Notes: generated by a model from the sequence alone, not told the origin. 64,000 bases of DNA from Flavobacteriales bacterium (GCA_016713865.1 JADJOG010000047.1:62001-126000), one strand, 5' to 3'; shown: positions 47,577 to 56,130, counted from the stretch's first letter. A program made the numbers and translations.

Positions 47577-48538
47577 CCCAGCTTCTCCCTCACCCTCTTC
47601 AGCACCCCGCTCGCCACGCTCCGCGCCTTGTCCGCGCCTTCTTTCAATCGCGCGTCGAGCTCGGCGGTGTCGTTCATCAGGCGCGCGTAGGTGTCGCGCT
47701 CGTTGCGGTAGCCATCGAGCAGCGCGGTAAGGAGCTCCTTCTTCGCGTGACCGTAGCCGTAGCCGCCCGCGTGGAACTTCTCGGCCATGGAGCTCACGGC
47801 AGCGGCAGGCGCCACCAGTTTGAAGAGCTTGTACACGTTGTTCGTCTCAGGGTCCTTCGGCGCTTCGAGCGGCGCGCTGTCGGTGACGATGCCCATCACA
47901 TCCTGCTTCAGCTCCTTCTCCGGCGCGAAGAGGCGAATGAGGTTGTTGCGGCTCTTGCTCATCTTCTCGCCATCGGTGCCGGGCACCAGCATCACCTGCT
48001 CATCGATGCGCGCCTCGGGCAGCACGAAGGTGTCGCCCATCTGGTGGTTGAAGCGCTCGGCCACATCGCGCGTGAACTCTAGGTGCTGCTTCTGGTCCTT
48101 GCCCACCGGCACCACTTCGGCGTCGTAGAGCAGGATATCAGCGGCCATGAGCATGGGGTAGAGGAAGAGCCCGCCGTTCACGTCCTCCAGGCGGTCGGCC
48201 TTGTCCTTGAAGCTGTGGGCCAGCGCCAGGCGCGAATAGGGGAAATAGCAGCTGAGGTACCAGGTGAGCTCGGTGACCTCGGGAACATCGCTCTGGCGGT
48301 AGAACACGGTGCGTTGCGTGTCGATGCCGCAGGCCAGCCAGGCGGCGGCCACGCTGTAGGTGTTGCCGCGCAGCAGGGCCGCGTCCTTGATCTGCGTGAG
48401 CGAGTGCAGGTCGGCGATGAACAGGAAGCTGTCGTTGCCGGGAAGCTGGCTGGCGGCGATGGCGGGCTTGATGGCACCCAGCACATTGCCGAGGTGCGGC
48501 GTGCCGGTGCTCTGGATGCCGGTGAGGATGCGGGGCAT
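47570..48538 (-). CDS. trpS: Tryptophanyl-tRNA synthetase
   Basis: 322 residues, class I synthetase charging tRNA-Trp. The HIGH-like motif is STGTPHLGNVLGAI, and the KMSKS loop is intact in EKMSKSRNN. FIADLHSLTQIKD, YPMLMAADILLYDAEVVPVGKDQKQHLE and the C-terminal anticodon-binding helices are typical. A TACTTTCG box (48546-48553, minus) lies 7 nt before the ATG, which fixes the start. The gene is single and convergent with the amidohydrolase. Confidence 0.97.
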   Translation of the reverse strand: MPRILTGIQSTGTPHLGNVLGAIKPAIAASQLPGNDSFLFIADLHSLTQIKDAALLRGNTYSVAAAWLACGIDTQRTVFYRQSDVPEVTELTWYLSCYFPYSRLALAHSFKDKADRLEDVNGGLFLYPMLMAADILLYDAEVVPVGKDQKQHLEFTRDVAERFNHQMGDTFVLPEARIDEQVMLVPGTDGEKMSKSRNNLIRLFAPEKELKQDVMGIVTDSAPLEAPKDPETNNVYKLFKLVAPAAAVSSMAEKFHAGGYGYGHAKKELLTALLDGYRNERDTYARLMNDTAELDARLKEGADKARSVASGVLKRVREKLGY

Positions 48539-48545
48539 GGTGCGG

Positions 48546-48553
48546 CGAAAGTA
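48546..48553 (-). promoter_or_regulatory. Candidate trpS promoter (-7 box)
   Basis: TACTTTCG on the minus strand, 7 nt before the trpS ATG; an example of the very short leader seen across the window. Confidence 0.5.
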
Positions 48554-48564
48554 CCGGCGGGGGT

Positions 48565-48915
48565 TCAGTCGCGGCGAATCCGCAGCCGCGACCGCTTGAT
48601 CACGGTGAATGCACCATGTAGTCGTTCGGCTTGCTCTGCAATGGCATGGGATTCCATTTCGGCCTGCTCATCACCCAAAGCGCCGTGCATGCGGATAAGC
48701 ACCACACCAGCGTGTGAGGCTTTCAGCCTGAAGACCAGTTCGCCGAAGTCCTTGTCTTCCGTGAGCAGGATGCAATCACGTGCATTCGCTTCGGCGAGTA
48801 CAGCAGGATCCTTCTTTCCCGAAATATCTGTACGAGCGACTACTAGCGTGTGCCCATCGGCGATGAGTCGTCTCACGGTGCGGCCGTCAACGCTTTCATC
48901 GGCTACGAAACGCAT
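48565..48915 (-). CDS. DUF5615 PIN-like toxin-type protein
   Basis: 116 residues. The PIN-like fold begins MRFVADESVDGRTVRRL with the first acidic residues, followed by LVVARTDISGKKDPAVLAEA and ILLTEDKDFGELVF with the conserved DKDF. This is the DUF5615 family, a predicted ribonuclease toxin. It lies 3 nt downstream of a DUF433 gene, the usual partner, so together they form a toxin-antitoxin-like pair. It is compact and complete. Confidence 0.9.
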   Translation of the reverse strand: MRFVADESVDGRTVRRLIADGHTLVVARTDISGKKDPAVLAEANARDCILLTEDKDFGELVFRLKASHAGVVLIRMHGALGDEQAEMESHAIAEQAERLHGAFTVIKRSRLRIRRD

Positions 48916-48918
48916 TAT

Positions 48919-49170
48919 TCAGGAGGCGTAAGGCAGGTCGATGTCGTTGCGCACGGAATCGGCACCGTACTGCAGACAAGCCCGCACATCCTCTTCGGTG
49001 AGCTGGGGGTAGCCAGCCAACAGGTCAGCCATCGGCTGACCGGCGGCCAGCTTGTCCAAAATGAGGTCAACCGGGATTCGGGTTCCCTTGATGCACGGCT
49101 TGCCATACATCACATCAGGGTCAGCCGCGATATGTTGGCGCCAATCGAGCATGTGTTGAATCCCGTCCAA
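48919..49170 (-). CDS. DUF433 domain antitoxin-type protein
   Basis: 83 residues (77 from the second Met at 49152, which fits the family start MLDWRQHIAADPDVMYGKPCIKGTRI better). DUF433 proteins contain a small DNA-binding-like helical domain: GKPCIKGTRIPVDLILDKLAAGQ, then LLAGYPQLTEEDVRACLQYG. It is first in a two-gene operon with the DUF5615 toxin and probably represses the operon and neutralises its partner. The assignment of roles follows the family, not direct evidence. Confidence 0.88.
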   Translation of the reverse strand: MDGIQHMLDWRQHIAADPDVMYGKPCIKGTRIPVDLILDKLAAGQPMADLLAGYPQLTEEDVRACLQYGADSVRNDIDLPYAS

Positions 49171-49225
49171 AGGGAGCCCGAAGGTACGCGCGGCTCCCTC
49201 GCCATGCCAACCGTTGTTACGCCCC

Positions 49226-49233
49226 TACTTTCG
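49226..49233 (+). promoter_or_regulatory. Candidate plsC promoter (-7 box)
   Basis: TACTTTCG, 11 nt before ATG 49245; no convincing -33 TTG at the standard distance. Confidence 0.45.
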
Positions 49234-49244
49234 CCGACCTTCTG

Positions 49245-50078
49245 ATGAGCGATGCCAGCGTCACCCAGCGGCCAATCGTACGCGACAGCGAGAGCCGCCG
49301 CAACAAGCTGACGCGTGTGCTCTTCCTGCCCCTGCGCTGGTTGTACAAGGGGTGGTTCGTCTTCGTCTTCTTCAGCTCATTGGTGCTGCTGTACATCCCG
49401 TTCCGCATCCTGCTGTACACGCCACAGCGCTACTACAAGGCCTTCCAGCTGAAACGAATCTGGGCGCGCTACCTGGCTTACATGAGCGGTGTGCCCCCGC
49501 GCATCGTGCGCAGCGCGGAGTTCCCGGATCCGCCTTACGTGATCTGCTGCAACCACAGCAGCTACATCGACATCATACAGATGTACAATGTGGTGCCGCG
49601 CTACTTCCTCTTCATCGGCAAGTACGAGCTGCTCAAGTGGCCGCTCTTTAACATGTTCTTCAAGGGCATGAACATCGCGGTGAACCGCAATGACCGCAGC
49701 GGCGCTGCCAAGGCATTCCGCAAGGCGGCGCAGGCCATTGATCGGGGCACAAGCATCGCCATCTTCCCCGAAGGCACCATACCGGCATACACCCCGCGCA
49801 TGAAGCCCTTCAAGGACGGCGCCTTCAAGCTCGCCATCGAAAAACAGGTGCCCATCGTGCCCATCACCTTCGTTGATCACTGGCGGCTGTTCGGTGAGCC
49901 GATGGAGCTGTTCGCGCGCGCACGGCCCGGCATCGCCCGCGTGGTGATCCATGATTCCATTCCCACGGCTGGGCTGAGCGAAGCCGATCAGGCTGCACTG
50001 CGGAAGCGCGTGTACGAGGTGATCGAGGGTCCGCTCTTGGAGGACGACGCCCAACAAGCACGAACTTCGCGGCCATGA
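49245..50078 (+). CDS. plsC: 1-acyl-sn-glycerol-3-phosphate acyltransferase
   Basis: 277 residues. It acylates lysophosphatidic acid in phospholipid synthesis at the inner membrane. A membrane segment (GWFVFVFFSSLVLLYIPFRIL) precedes the catalytic NHSSYID (His-x4-Asp), the substrate motif FPEGT and VPIVPITFVDHW. The last codon overlaps gatC (ATGA). A PlsC-GatC pair is unusual functionally, but the overlap shows translational coupling. Confidence 0.93.
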   Translation: MSDASVTQRPIVRDSESRRNKLTRVLFLPLRWLYKGWFVFVFFSSLVLLYIPFRILLYTPQRYYKAFQLKRIWARYLAYMSGVPPRIVRSAEFPDPPYVICCNHSSYIDIIQMYNVVPRYFLFIGKYELLKWPLFNMFFKGMNIAVNRNDRSGAAKAFRKAAQAIDRGTSIAIFPEGTIPAYTPRMKPFKDGAFKLAIEKQVPIVPITFVDHWRLFGEPMELFARARPGIARVVIHDSIPTAGLSEADQAALRKRVYEVIEGPLLEDDAQQARTSRP

Positions 50079-50383
50079 AGATCGACGAAAAGACCCTGGA
50101 TCGTATCGCCGAATTGGCGCGCTTGGATTACAGCGATCCAGTCGCGCGCAAGGCCATGCTCGCCGACATGGAGAAGGTGCTCACCTTCGTGGAGAAGCTG
50201 AACGAGGTGGACACCAAGGGCGTGGAGCCGCTGATCTTCATGACCGATGAGGCCGATGTGCTGCGCGACGACGTGGCCGAGACGAGCATCACCAAGAAGG
50301 AGGCACTGATGAACGCGCCTGTGAAGGACAGCGATTACTTCAAGGTGCCACGGGTGGTGGATAAGGGTGCAACAGGCTCCTAG
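50075..50383 (+). CDS. gatC: Asp/Glu-tRNA amidotransferase subunit C
   Basis: 102 residues. GatC is the small belt subunit of the GatCAB complex, which converts Glu-tRNA(Gln) or Asp-tRNA(Asn) to the amidated form. IDEKTLDRIAELARLDYSD and MEKVLTFVEKLNEVDTKGVEPL are diagnostic, as is the C-terminal FKVPRVVDKG. gatA and gatB are not in the window. The start overlaps the plsC stop by 4 nt. Confidence 0.95.
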   Translation: MKIDEKTLDRIAELARLDYSDPVARKAMLADMEKVLTFVEKLNEVDTKGVEPLIFMTDEADVLRDDVAETSITKKEALMNAPVKDSDYFKVPRVVDKGATGS

Positions 50384-50416
50384 CCTGTTGCTGGCAAGGC
50401 GCTAATTCTAGAACGC

Positions 50417-51118
50417 ATGCAGTCATTCGAGATCACTGGCATGACCTGCGCCGGTTGCGCGGCCAAGGTGCGTTCATTGCTTGCTGGGGTGAAGGGCATT
50501 GATTCCGTTGAGGTTGATCTTGAAGGCGCGCGTGTTTCTGTTGATGCCGCGAAACCGATTGCCCTGACCGCGATCTCCGAAGCGCTCCAAGGCACGAAGT
50601 ACAGTGCAGGCATCACGGTACAGCCGTTCGTGGAATCCAAGTTCAGCTTGCGGACCTACTACCCGCTTGCGCTGGTGATCGGCTTCATCACCATGGTGGC
50701 GTCGATCACTTCATTCCGCGAAGGCGCCTTCGATGCCATGGGCTTCATGGCGCATTTCATGGCGGGCTTCTTCTTGGCCTTCTCCTTCTTCAAGCTGCTC
50801 GATCTGCGTGGCTTCGCTGAGAGCTACGCGGGCTACGACCTGTTGGCCATGCGCTGGAAGGCGTATGGCTTCATCTATCCCTTCATCGAACTGGCTTTGG
50901 GCATTGCCTACCTCGTGGCGCCGCATGCCGATGCCTTGAGCATGGCCACCATCATTGTCATGGGCTTCAGCCTGCTGGGCGTGCTGCGCGCGTTGCTGAA
51001 CAAGCAGCGCATCCGCTGTGCATGCTTAGGCACGGTGTTCAACTTGCCCATGAGCACAGTGACGATCGCCGAGGACGCGCTGATGGTCGCGATGGCGGGC
51101 GCGATGCTCATGGGCTGA
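50417..51118 (+). CDS. HMA metal-binding domain fused to MauE/DoxX-like membrane domain
   Basis: 233 residues. An N-terminal heavy-metal-associated domain (about 1-68) has the Cu(I)-binding CxxC in GMTCAGCAAK. It is followed by four membrane helices (YYPLALVIGFITMVASITSF, FMAHFMAGFFLAFSFFKLLD, YGFIYPFIELALGIAYLVA, MATIIVMGFSLLGVLRALL) of MauE/methylamine-utilisation type, and CACLGTVFNLPMSTVTI near the end. Fusions of this kind may move copper or reducing power across the inner membrane; the exact role is unknown. An ATTCTAG-like sequence rather than a clear -7 box precedes it. Confidence 0.85.
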   Translation: MQSFEITGMTCAGCAAKVRSLLAGVKGIDSVEVDLEGARVSVDAAKPIALTAISEALQGTKYSAGITVQPFVESKFSLRTYYPLALVIGFITMVASITSFREGAFDAMGFMAHFMAGFFLAFSFFKLLDLRGFAESYAGYDLLAMRWKAYGFIYPFIELALGIAYLVAPHADALSMATIIVMGFSLLGVLRALLNKQRIRCACLGTVFNLPMSTVTIAEDALMVAMAGAMLMG

Positions 51119-51150
51119 TCGACGCGGCAATCTTCTATGCGCAATGCGAT

Positions 51151-52026
51151 TTAACGCCTGTCTGGCATGCCGTCGCTCCAGCGCGCCCTCGGCTTGGTGC
51201 CCAGTTCGCGCCAGCCGTAAACGAGTACCAGGATCACGGCGCTTGCGAAGTTCGCCGCGACGAATGCTGTGACATAGGTGGCATCGCCATCGTGCCAACC
51301 GGGCAGCACAGGTATGATGAAGAAGGCGCAGTTGGCGATGATCTGCATGATCAATAGCACCGTGCCGCTATGCGTCATGTTGTATGTCCAGCCCAGAAGG
51401 ATGGTTAGGCATACCATGCTCAGCAGGAACACCGGCCACGGGTAGCCATCGGGCACGCCTTCGCCCACAAGCAGCATGGGCAGGTACCATAGGCCCCAGC
51501 CAATGCCCACCATGAAGCACGACCAGAAGGCGCTGTATCGCTCTTGCATCCGCGTCACGCAGAACTTCATCCATGCCGATTCCTCCACGAACGCGATGCC
51601 GACGATGAATGGCATGGAGAGCATGAGGTTCTTCATGCCGATCCAGCTACCGCCGAAGAAATCGTGGACCACGAATCCGGGCCACCCGCGAATGCCCGCG
51701 ATCACCATGATCGCAATTCCCACATACGTGAACAGGAACTTCCAAGAGAAGGCCAAGGCGTACCACCTGCCCGGCACCTTCCAATGCAGGAACGATGCGA
51801 ACAGGTTGCGCAGTCCCGCCCGCCCCTCGAGATATGCGCTGAGCAGCATGGCGAAGACCAAGGGCCCGAATACACGCAGCCGGAACACCATGTGCGCCGT
51901 TGCATCATCGTGCATGTGAACGCCAGCGGGCAACCACCACCAGACGAAGCCCACCACCAGGAACTGATACCCGAGCGTGAGCAGCACGAAGGTGAGAACC
52001 GGAAAGCGCTTGATCAGATTCTTCAT
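51151..52026 (-). CDS. CPBP/CAAX-protease-like integral membrane protein with degenerate motifs
   Basis: 291 residues with about eight membrane helices. The CPBP signature region is recognisable in VEESAWMKFCVTRMQERYSA, where the EE pair is kept but the EExxxR arginine position is Lys or missing. In the second motif GWGLWYLPM, Tyr replaces the usual His. In the third, IMQIIANC, the His is also absent. The fold is therefore family-like, but proteolytic activity is doubtful. ATG 52026 starts a basic-hydrophobic N-terminus (MKNLIKRFPVLTFVLL). The gene is divergent from kbl. Confidence 0.7.
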   Translation of the reverse strand: MKNLIKRFPVLTFVLLTLGYQFLVVGFVWWWLPAGVHMHDDATAHMVFRLRVFGPLVFAMLLSAYLEGRAGLRNLFASFLHWKVPGRWYALAFSWKFLFTYVGIAIMVIAGIRGWPGFVVHDFFGGSWIGMKNLMLSMPFIVGIAFVEESAWMKFCVTRMQERYSAFWSCFMVGIGWGLWYLPMLLVGEGVPDGYPWPVFLLSMVCLTILLGWTYNMTHSGTVLLIMQIIANCAFFIIPVLPGWHDGDATYVTAFVAANFASAVILVLVYGWRELGTKPRARWSDGMPDRR

Positions 52027-52125
52027 GCCGCTTGGATTGTAGTCGCGCGAACCTAGAATCCAACACATGGGCCAGTCAAGACGCCACCACCGAAGCACCA
52101 ACGATCACCGGTGAAAACACGCGAC

Positions 52126-52133
52126 TACATTCG
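52126..52133 (+). promoter_or_regulatory. Candidate kbl promoter (-7 box)
   Basis: TACATTCG, 19 nt before ATG 52153. It lies downstream of the longer alternative start at 52111, so it argues against that start. Confidence 0.5.
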
Positions 52134-52152
52134 CCCACCCAAGCCATCACCC

Positions 52153-53343
52153 ATGTTCGGCAAGCTGCAGCAGCACCTCCAGAAAGAACTCGCCACCATC
52201 AACGATGCGGGTCTCTTCAAGCGCGAGCGCATCATCACCAGCGACCAAGGCGCGGAGATCACCGTGAACGGCCAGCGCGTGCTCAACTTCTGCGCGAACA
52301 ACTATCTGGGGCTCTCTTCTCATCCCGAAGTGGTGAAGGCCTCGCATGCAGCGCTCGATTCGCACGGCTATGGAATGAGCAGCGTGCGCTTCATCTGCGG
52401 GACACAGGATATTCACAAAGAGCTTGAGCGCAAGCTGGCCGAGTTCCACGGGACCGAGGACACTATACTGTATGCTGCCTGCTTCGACGCGAATGGTGGT
52501 GTTTTCGAGCCTTTGCTTGGTGAAGAGGATGCCATCATCAGCGATGCGCTGAACCATGCCAGCATCATCGATGGGGTTCGGTTGTGCAAGGCGATGCGCT
52601 ATCGCTACGCCAACAACGACATGGCCGATCTTGAGGTGCAACTGAAGATGGCCCGTGCCGATGGTGCCCGCCACATCATCATCGTCACCGATGGCGTGTT
52701 CAGCATGGATGGCATCGTGGCCGACCTCAAGGGGGTTTGCGACCTTGCCGATAAGTATGAGGCGCTCGTAATGGTCGATGAATGCCACGCGGCGGGCTTC
52801 ATTGGCAGAACCGGGCGGGGCAGCGTGGAGCATTGCGGTGTCATGGGCCGGGTCGATATCATCACCGGCACATTGGGCAAGGCCTTAGGCGGTGCCATGG
52901 GCGGCTACACCACGGGCCGCAAGGAGATCGTCGAGATGCTTCGCCAACGTTCGCGCCCTTACCTCTTCAGCAATTCGCTTGCTCCGTCCATTGTAGGTGC
53001 CAGCATCCGTGTGATTGATCTGCTCAGCGGCAGTACCGAGCTGCGCGACCGCTTGGAGATGAACGTCGATCGTTTCCGCAGCGGCATCGAAGCCCTTGGA
53101 TTCAAGACCCGCGGGGCAGGTGCTGCCATTGTACCCGTGATGCTCGGCGACGCCAGGCTCAGTCAGGTCATGGCCGACAAGCTCCTGGATGAGGGCATCT
53201 ACGTGATCGGCTTCTTCTATCCTGTTGTGCCGAAGGACACCGCCCGCATCCGAGTGCAGCTGAGCGCGGCGCATACCGAGGCTCATATTGACAGGGCACT
53301 GGCGGCCTTCGCCAAAGTGGGCAAGGAACTGGGCGTGATCTGA
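52153..53343 (+). CDS. kbl: Glycine C-acetyltransferase (2-amino-3-ketobutyrate CoA ligase)
   Basis: 396 residues, the family length from ATG 52153. A PLP enzyme of the alpha-oxoamine synthase family that splits 2-amino-3-ketobutyrate with CoA into glycine and acetyl-CoA in threonine degradation. RVLNFCANNYLGLSSHPEV, DGVFSMDGIVADL, VDECHAAGFIGRTGRG and the PLP lysine in TGTLGKALGGAMGG are visible. No threonine dehydrogenase gene adjoins it. Other members of the family (serine palmitoyltransferase, BioF) share the fold, but the FCANNYLGLSSHP wording matches Kbl. Confidence 0.93.
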   Translation: MFGKLQQHLQKELATINDAGLFKRERIITSDQGAEITVNGQRVLNFCANNYLGLSSHPEVVKASHAALDSHGYGMSSVRFICGTQDIHKELERKLAEFHGTEDTILYAACFDANGGVFEPLLGEEDAIISDALNHASIIDGVRLCKAMRYRYANNDMADLEVQLKMARADGARHIIIVTDGVFSMDGIVADLKGVCDLADKYEALVMVDECHAAGFIGRTGRGSVEHCGVMGRVDIITGTLGKALGGAMGGYTTGRKEIVEMLRQRSRPYLFSNSLAPSIVGASIRVIDLLSGSTELRDRLEMNVDRFRSGIEALGFKTRGAGAAIVPVMLGDARLSQVMADKLLDEGIYVIGFFYPVVPKDTARIRVQLSAAHTEAHIDRALAAFAKVGKELGVI

Positions 53344-53371
53344 ATCCGGCCCCCAACTTCCATGTCGGGTA

Positions 53372-53401
53372 TTTGCGATTGACCGAAAGCCACTACATTC
53401 G
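53372..53401 (+). promoter_or_regulatory. Candidate rplM-rpsI promoter
   Basis: TTTG at 53372-53375, an 18-nt spacer, and TACATTCG at 53394-53401: a well-formed Bacteroidota promoter. The 43-nt leader before GTG 53445 is longer than usual here and may carry regulation. Confidence 0.6.
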
Positions 53402-53444
53402 CAGCCCGTTTTCGGAATAGGACCATTTTCAATCCCTCACAGCC

Positions 53445-53900
53445 GTGGCTTCAACCACCCACACCACCAGCATGGCCAACAAGGCCACCGTGCAGCCAGA
53501 ATGGCTCATTGTAGATGCTGAGAATGAAGTACTTGGACGTTTCGCCAGCAAGGTAGCCATGCTGGTGCGCGGCAAGCACAAGCCCACCTTCACCCCGCAC
53601 GTGAACTGCGGCGACCATGTGGTGGTGATCAATGCCGATAAGGTGCGCCTCACCGGCAGCAAGATGGCCGACAAGGAGTACCAGCGCTACAGCTTGTATC
53701 CGGGCGGACAGACCATCGAGACCGCCGCGAAGCTCGTGGTGCGCAAGCCTGAGGCCTTGGTGGAGAACGCCGTGCGCGGCATGCTCCCCAAGAACCGCTT
53801 GGGCCGTCGCCTCTTCAATAACCTGCACGTGGTGGTGGGCGCCGAGCATAAGCATGCCGCCCAGAACCCTCGCGCTTTCGACCTGAATACCCTGAAGTAA
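53445..53900 (+). CDS. rplM: Ribosomal protein L13
   Basis: 151 residues from GTG 53445, matching the extended N-terminus of Bacteroidota L13. VQPEWLIVDAENEVLGRFASKVAMLVRGKHKP and HVNCGDHVVVINADKV are diagnostic, as are VRGMLPKNRLGRRL and the C-terminal HKHAAQNP. An internal ATG at 53472 would shorten the N-terminus by nine residues and is less likely. rpsI starts 1 nt after the stop, the conserved L13-S9 pair. Confidence 0.97.
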   Translation: MASTTHTTSMANKATVQPEWLIVDAENEVLGRFASKVAMLVRGKHKPTFTPHVNCGDHVVVINADKVRLTGSKMADKEYQRYSLYPGGQTIETAAKLVVRKPEALVENAVRGMLPKNRLGRRLFNNLHVVVGAEHKHAAQNPRAFDLNTLK

Positions 53901-53901
53901 G

Positions 53902-54288
53902 ATGGCAACCACCAACAGCCTCGGTCGCCGTAAGGCCAGCATCGCCCGCGTTGTGCTGAGTGAAGGCAACGGCACGATCACCGTGAACGGCCGCGACAGC
54001 AAGGAGTACTTCCCGATCCTGTTGCAGCAATTCAAGCTGCAGCAGCCCTTCAAGCTCACCGATACCCTCGGCAAATACGATGTGAAGGTCACCGTCGATG
54101 GCGGCGGCATCACTGGCCAGGTCGACGCCGTTCGCTTGGGCATCGCCCGCGCGTTGGTGAAGCTCGATGCCGAGCACAAGCCAAAGCTCAAAGCCGAAGA
54201 GCTCATGACGCGTGACCCCCGCGAGGTGGAGCGCAAGAAATTCGGACGCAAGAAGGCGCGTAAGCGCTACCAGTTCAGCAAGCGTTAA
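53902..54288 (+). CDS. rpsI: Ribosomal protein S9
   Basis: 128 residues. LGRRKASIARVVLSEGNGTITVNGRD at the start and the basic C-terminus KKFGRKKARKRYQFSKR (whose tail reaches the P-site tRNA) are diagnostic. It directly follows rplM. A 132-nt gap to rpsB follows, with no strong terminator, so transcription may continue. Confidence 0.98.
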   Translation: MATTNSLGRRKASIARVVLSEGNGTITVNGRDSKEYFPILLQQFKLQQPFKLTDTLGKYDVKVTVDGGGITGQVDAVRLGIARALVKLDAEHKPKLKAEELMTRDPREVERKKFGRKKARKRYQFSKR

Positions 54289-54420
54289 GGTCCCTGCGCT
54301 TGTTGGTCCCGGTCACGGGATTCAGCATCCAATTCGGGAGGACTCGGCTCATACCGGCTACCATCCGAATGCCTGCACAACGGGAAAAAGGAAAGTGAAA
54401 CCAAACAAAACGACAAGGAC

Positions 54421-55218
54421 ATGGCACGTGTAGAATTCGAGCGTCTGTTGGAGGCTGGTGCGCATTTCGGCCACCTGCGCAGGAAGTGGAACCCCAATAT
54501 GGCCCCGTACATCTTCGGGGAGAAGAAGGGCATCCACATCATCGACCTGAACAAGACCTCCGCGAAGCTGGAAGAAGCGGCCAATGCGATGAAGAGCATC
54601 GCCCGCGGCGGCAAGAAGATCCTCTTCGTTGCCACTAAGAAGCAGGCAAAGGACATCGTTAGCGAGAAGGTGAAGCCCACGGGCATGCCCTTCGTCACGG
54701 AGCGTTGGAGCGGCGGCATGCTCACCAACTTCGCCACGATCCGTCGCACCATCAAGAAGATGGCCACCATCGACCGGATGAAGACCGATGGCACCTTCGA
54801 GAACATGAGCAAGCGTGAGCGCCTGCAGGTGAGCCGCCAGCGAGAGAAGATGGAGAAGAACCTCGGCAGCGTGGTGGACCTCACCCGCTTGCCAAGCGCG
54901 CTCTTCATCGTCGATATCGTGAAGGAGCACATCGCCGTAGCTGAAGCCCGCAAGCTCAGCATCCCCACTTTCGCCATTGTCGATACCAACAGCGACCCCA
55001 CGTTGGTTGACTTCCCGATTCCGGCGAACGACGATGCCACCAAGAGCATCGAGCTGATCACCGACGTGATGATCGCTGCGATCAACGAGGGCCTCGAGGA
55101 GCGCAAGAACGACAAGACCGCTGTTGACGAGCCCGCTGAAGATGAGGGCGGCGAAACCGCTGAAGCAACTGCTACCGAAGGCGGTGAGCAGGCCGCAGCC
55201 GGAGAGCAGAGCGCCTGA
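54421..55218 (+). CDS. rpsB: Ribosomal protein S2
   Basis: 265 residues including a C-terminal acidic Ala/Glu-rich tail (AEDEGGETAEATATEGGEQAAAGEQ), common in Bacteroidota S2. RLLEAGAHFGHLRRKWNPNMAPYIFGEKKGIHIIDL, WSGGMLTNF and IPTFAIVDTNSDPTLVDFPIPANDDA are diagnostic. The 54289-54420 leader contains CGGGATTC and GAATCC-like words that could form RNA structure, but no recognised S2 leader motif could be confirmed by eye. Confidence 0.98.
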   Translation: MARVEFERLLEAGAHFGHLRRKWNPNMAPYIFGEKKGIHIIDLNKTSAKLEEAANAMKSIARGGKKILFVATKKQAKDIVSEKVKPTGMPFVTERWSGGMLTNFATIRRTIKKMATIDRMKTDGTFENMSKRERLQVSRQREKMEKNLGSVVDLTRLPSALFIVDIVKEHIAVAEARKLSIPTFAIVDTNSDPTLVDFPIPANDDATKSIELITDVMIAAINEGLEERKNDKTAVDEPAEDEGGETAEATATEGGEQAAAGEQSA

Positions 55219-55266
55219 TTTTCAAATATCCGGGTGGATATTCTATCCGCTCAAACCAGACTCAAC

Positions 55267-56106
55267 ATGAGCACCATGGCAATTACCGCCGCCGATGTGA
55301 ACAAGCTCCGCCGGATCACCGGCGCGGGCATGATGGATTGCAAAAGGGCATTGACCGAGGCCAATGGCGATTTCGACGCCGCAATCGATATCCTGCGCAA
55401 GCAGGGACAGAAAGTAGCCGCTAAGCGCGCCGATCGCGATGCTTCTGAAGGCCAAGTGATCGGCCTCACCAGTGCCGATGGCACCCGTGGCGTGCTGGTT
55501 TGCACCAACTGCGAAACCGACTTCGTGGCCAAGAACGCCGACTTCGCTGCCATGGCCAACCGCATCGCCAGCATAGCGCTGGAGAAAGGCGCCGATAGCG
55601 TGGATGCGCTGAAGGCGATGGCTTACGACAGCAACGGCCTCACCATTGCCGAGAAGCTCATTGAGCAGACCGGCGTGATTGGTGAGAAGATCGAGGTGAG
55701 CGCCTGCCACATGCTCGCTGCTGACTTCGTTTACGCTTACAACCATCCTGGCAACAAGGTGGGCAGCCTCGTGGGCCTTAACAAAGCCGGTTTCGAGGGC
55801 GTGGCGAAGGACGTGGCCATGCAAGTGGCCGCGATGGGTCCGATCGCGCTCGATAAGGACAGCACTCCGCAGAGCGTGATCGACAAGGAACTAGAGATCG
55901 GCAAAGAGCTGGCGATCCAAGAAGGCAAGCCGGCCGACATGGCTGAGAAGATCGCCATGGGCCGCCTGAACAAATTCTTCAAGGAGAGCACCCTGCTCGC
56001 GCAGGAATTCATCAAGGACAACAAGCTCAGCGTGGAGCAGTACGTGAAGAGCGCCGACAAGGACCTGAAGGTGACCGGCTTCAAGCGCCACTCGCTCACG
56101 GTGTGA
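55267..56106 (+). CDS. tsf: Elongation factor Ts
   Basis: About 279 residues. EF-Ts is the guanine-nucleotide exchange factor for EF-Tu. VNKLRRITGAGMMDCKRALTEANGDFDAAIDILRKQGQ is the UBA-like N-domain; the CETDFVAKN motif and the core domain follow. ATG 55267 (MSTMAIT) or ATG 55276 (MAIT) are both plausible starts. It follows rpsB after 48 nt in the conserved rpsB-tsf order. Confidence 0.98.
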   Translation: MSTMAITAADVNKLRRITGAGMMDCKRALTEANGDFDAAIDILRKQGQKVAAKRADRDASEGQVIGLTSADGTRGVLVCTNCETDFVAKNADFAAMANRIASIALEKGADSVDALKAMAYDSNGLTIAEKLIEQTGVIGEKIEVSACHMLAADFVYAYNHPGNKVGSLVGLNKAGFEGVAKDVAMQVAAMGPIALDKDSTPQSVIDKELEIGKELAIQEGKPADMAEKIAMGRLNKFFKESTLLAQEFIKDNKLSVEQYVKSADKDLKVTGFKRHSLTV

Positions 56107-56130
56107 GTTGAACCTAGCAATGATGGAAGG

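Noticed and set aside
54289..54420. A structured S2 leader (autoregulatory RNA)
   Set aside because: Some complementary words are present, but no recognised motif could be confirmed without folding or alignment; left as an unremarked spacer.
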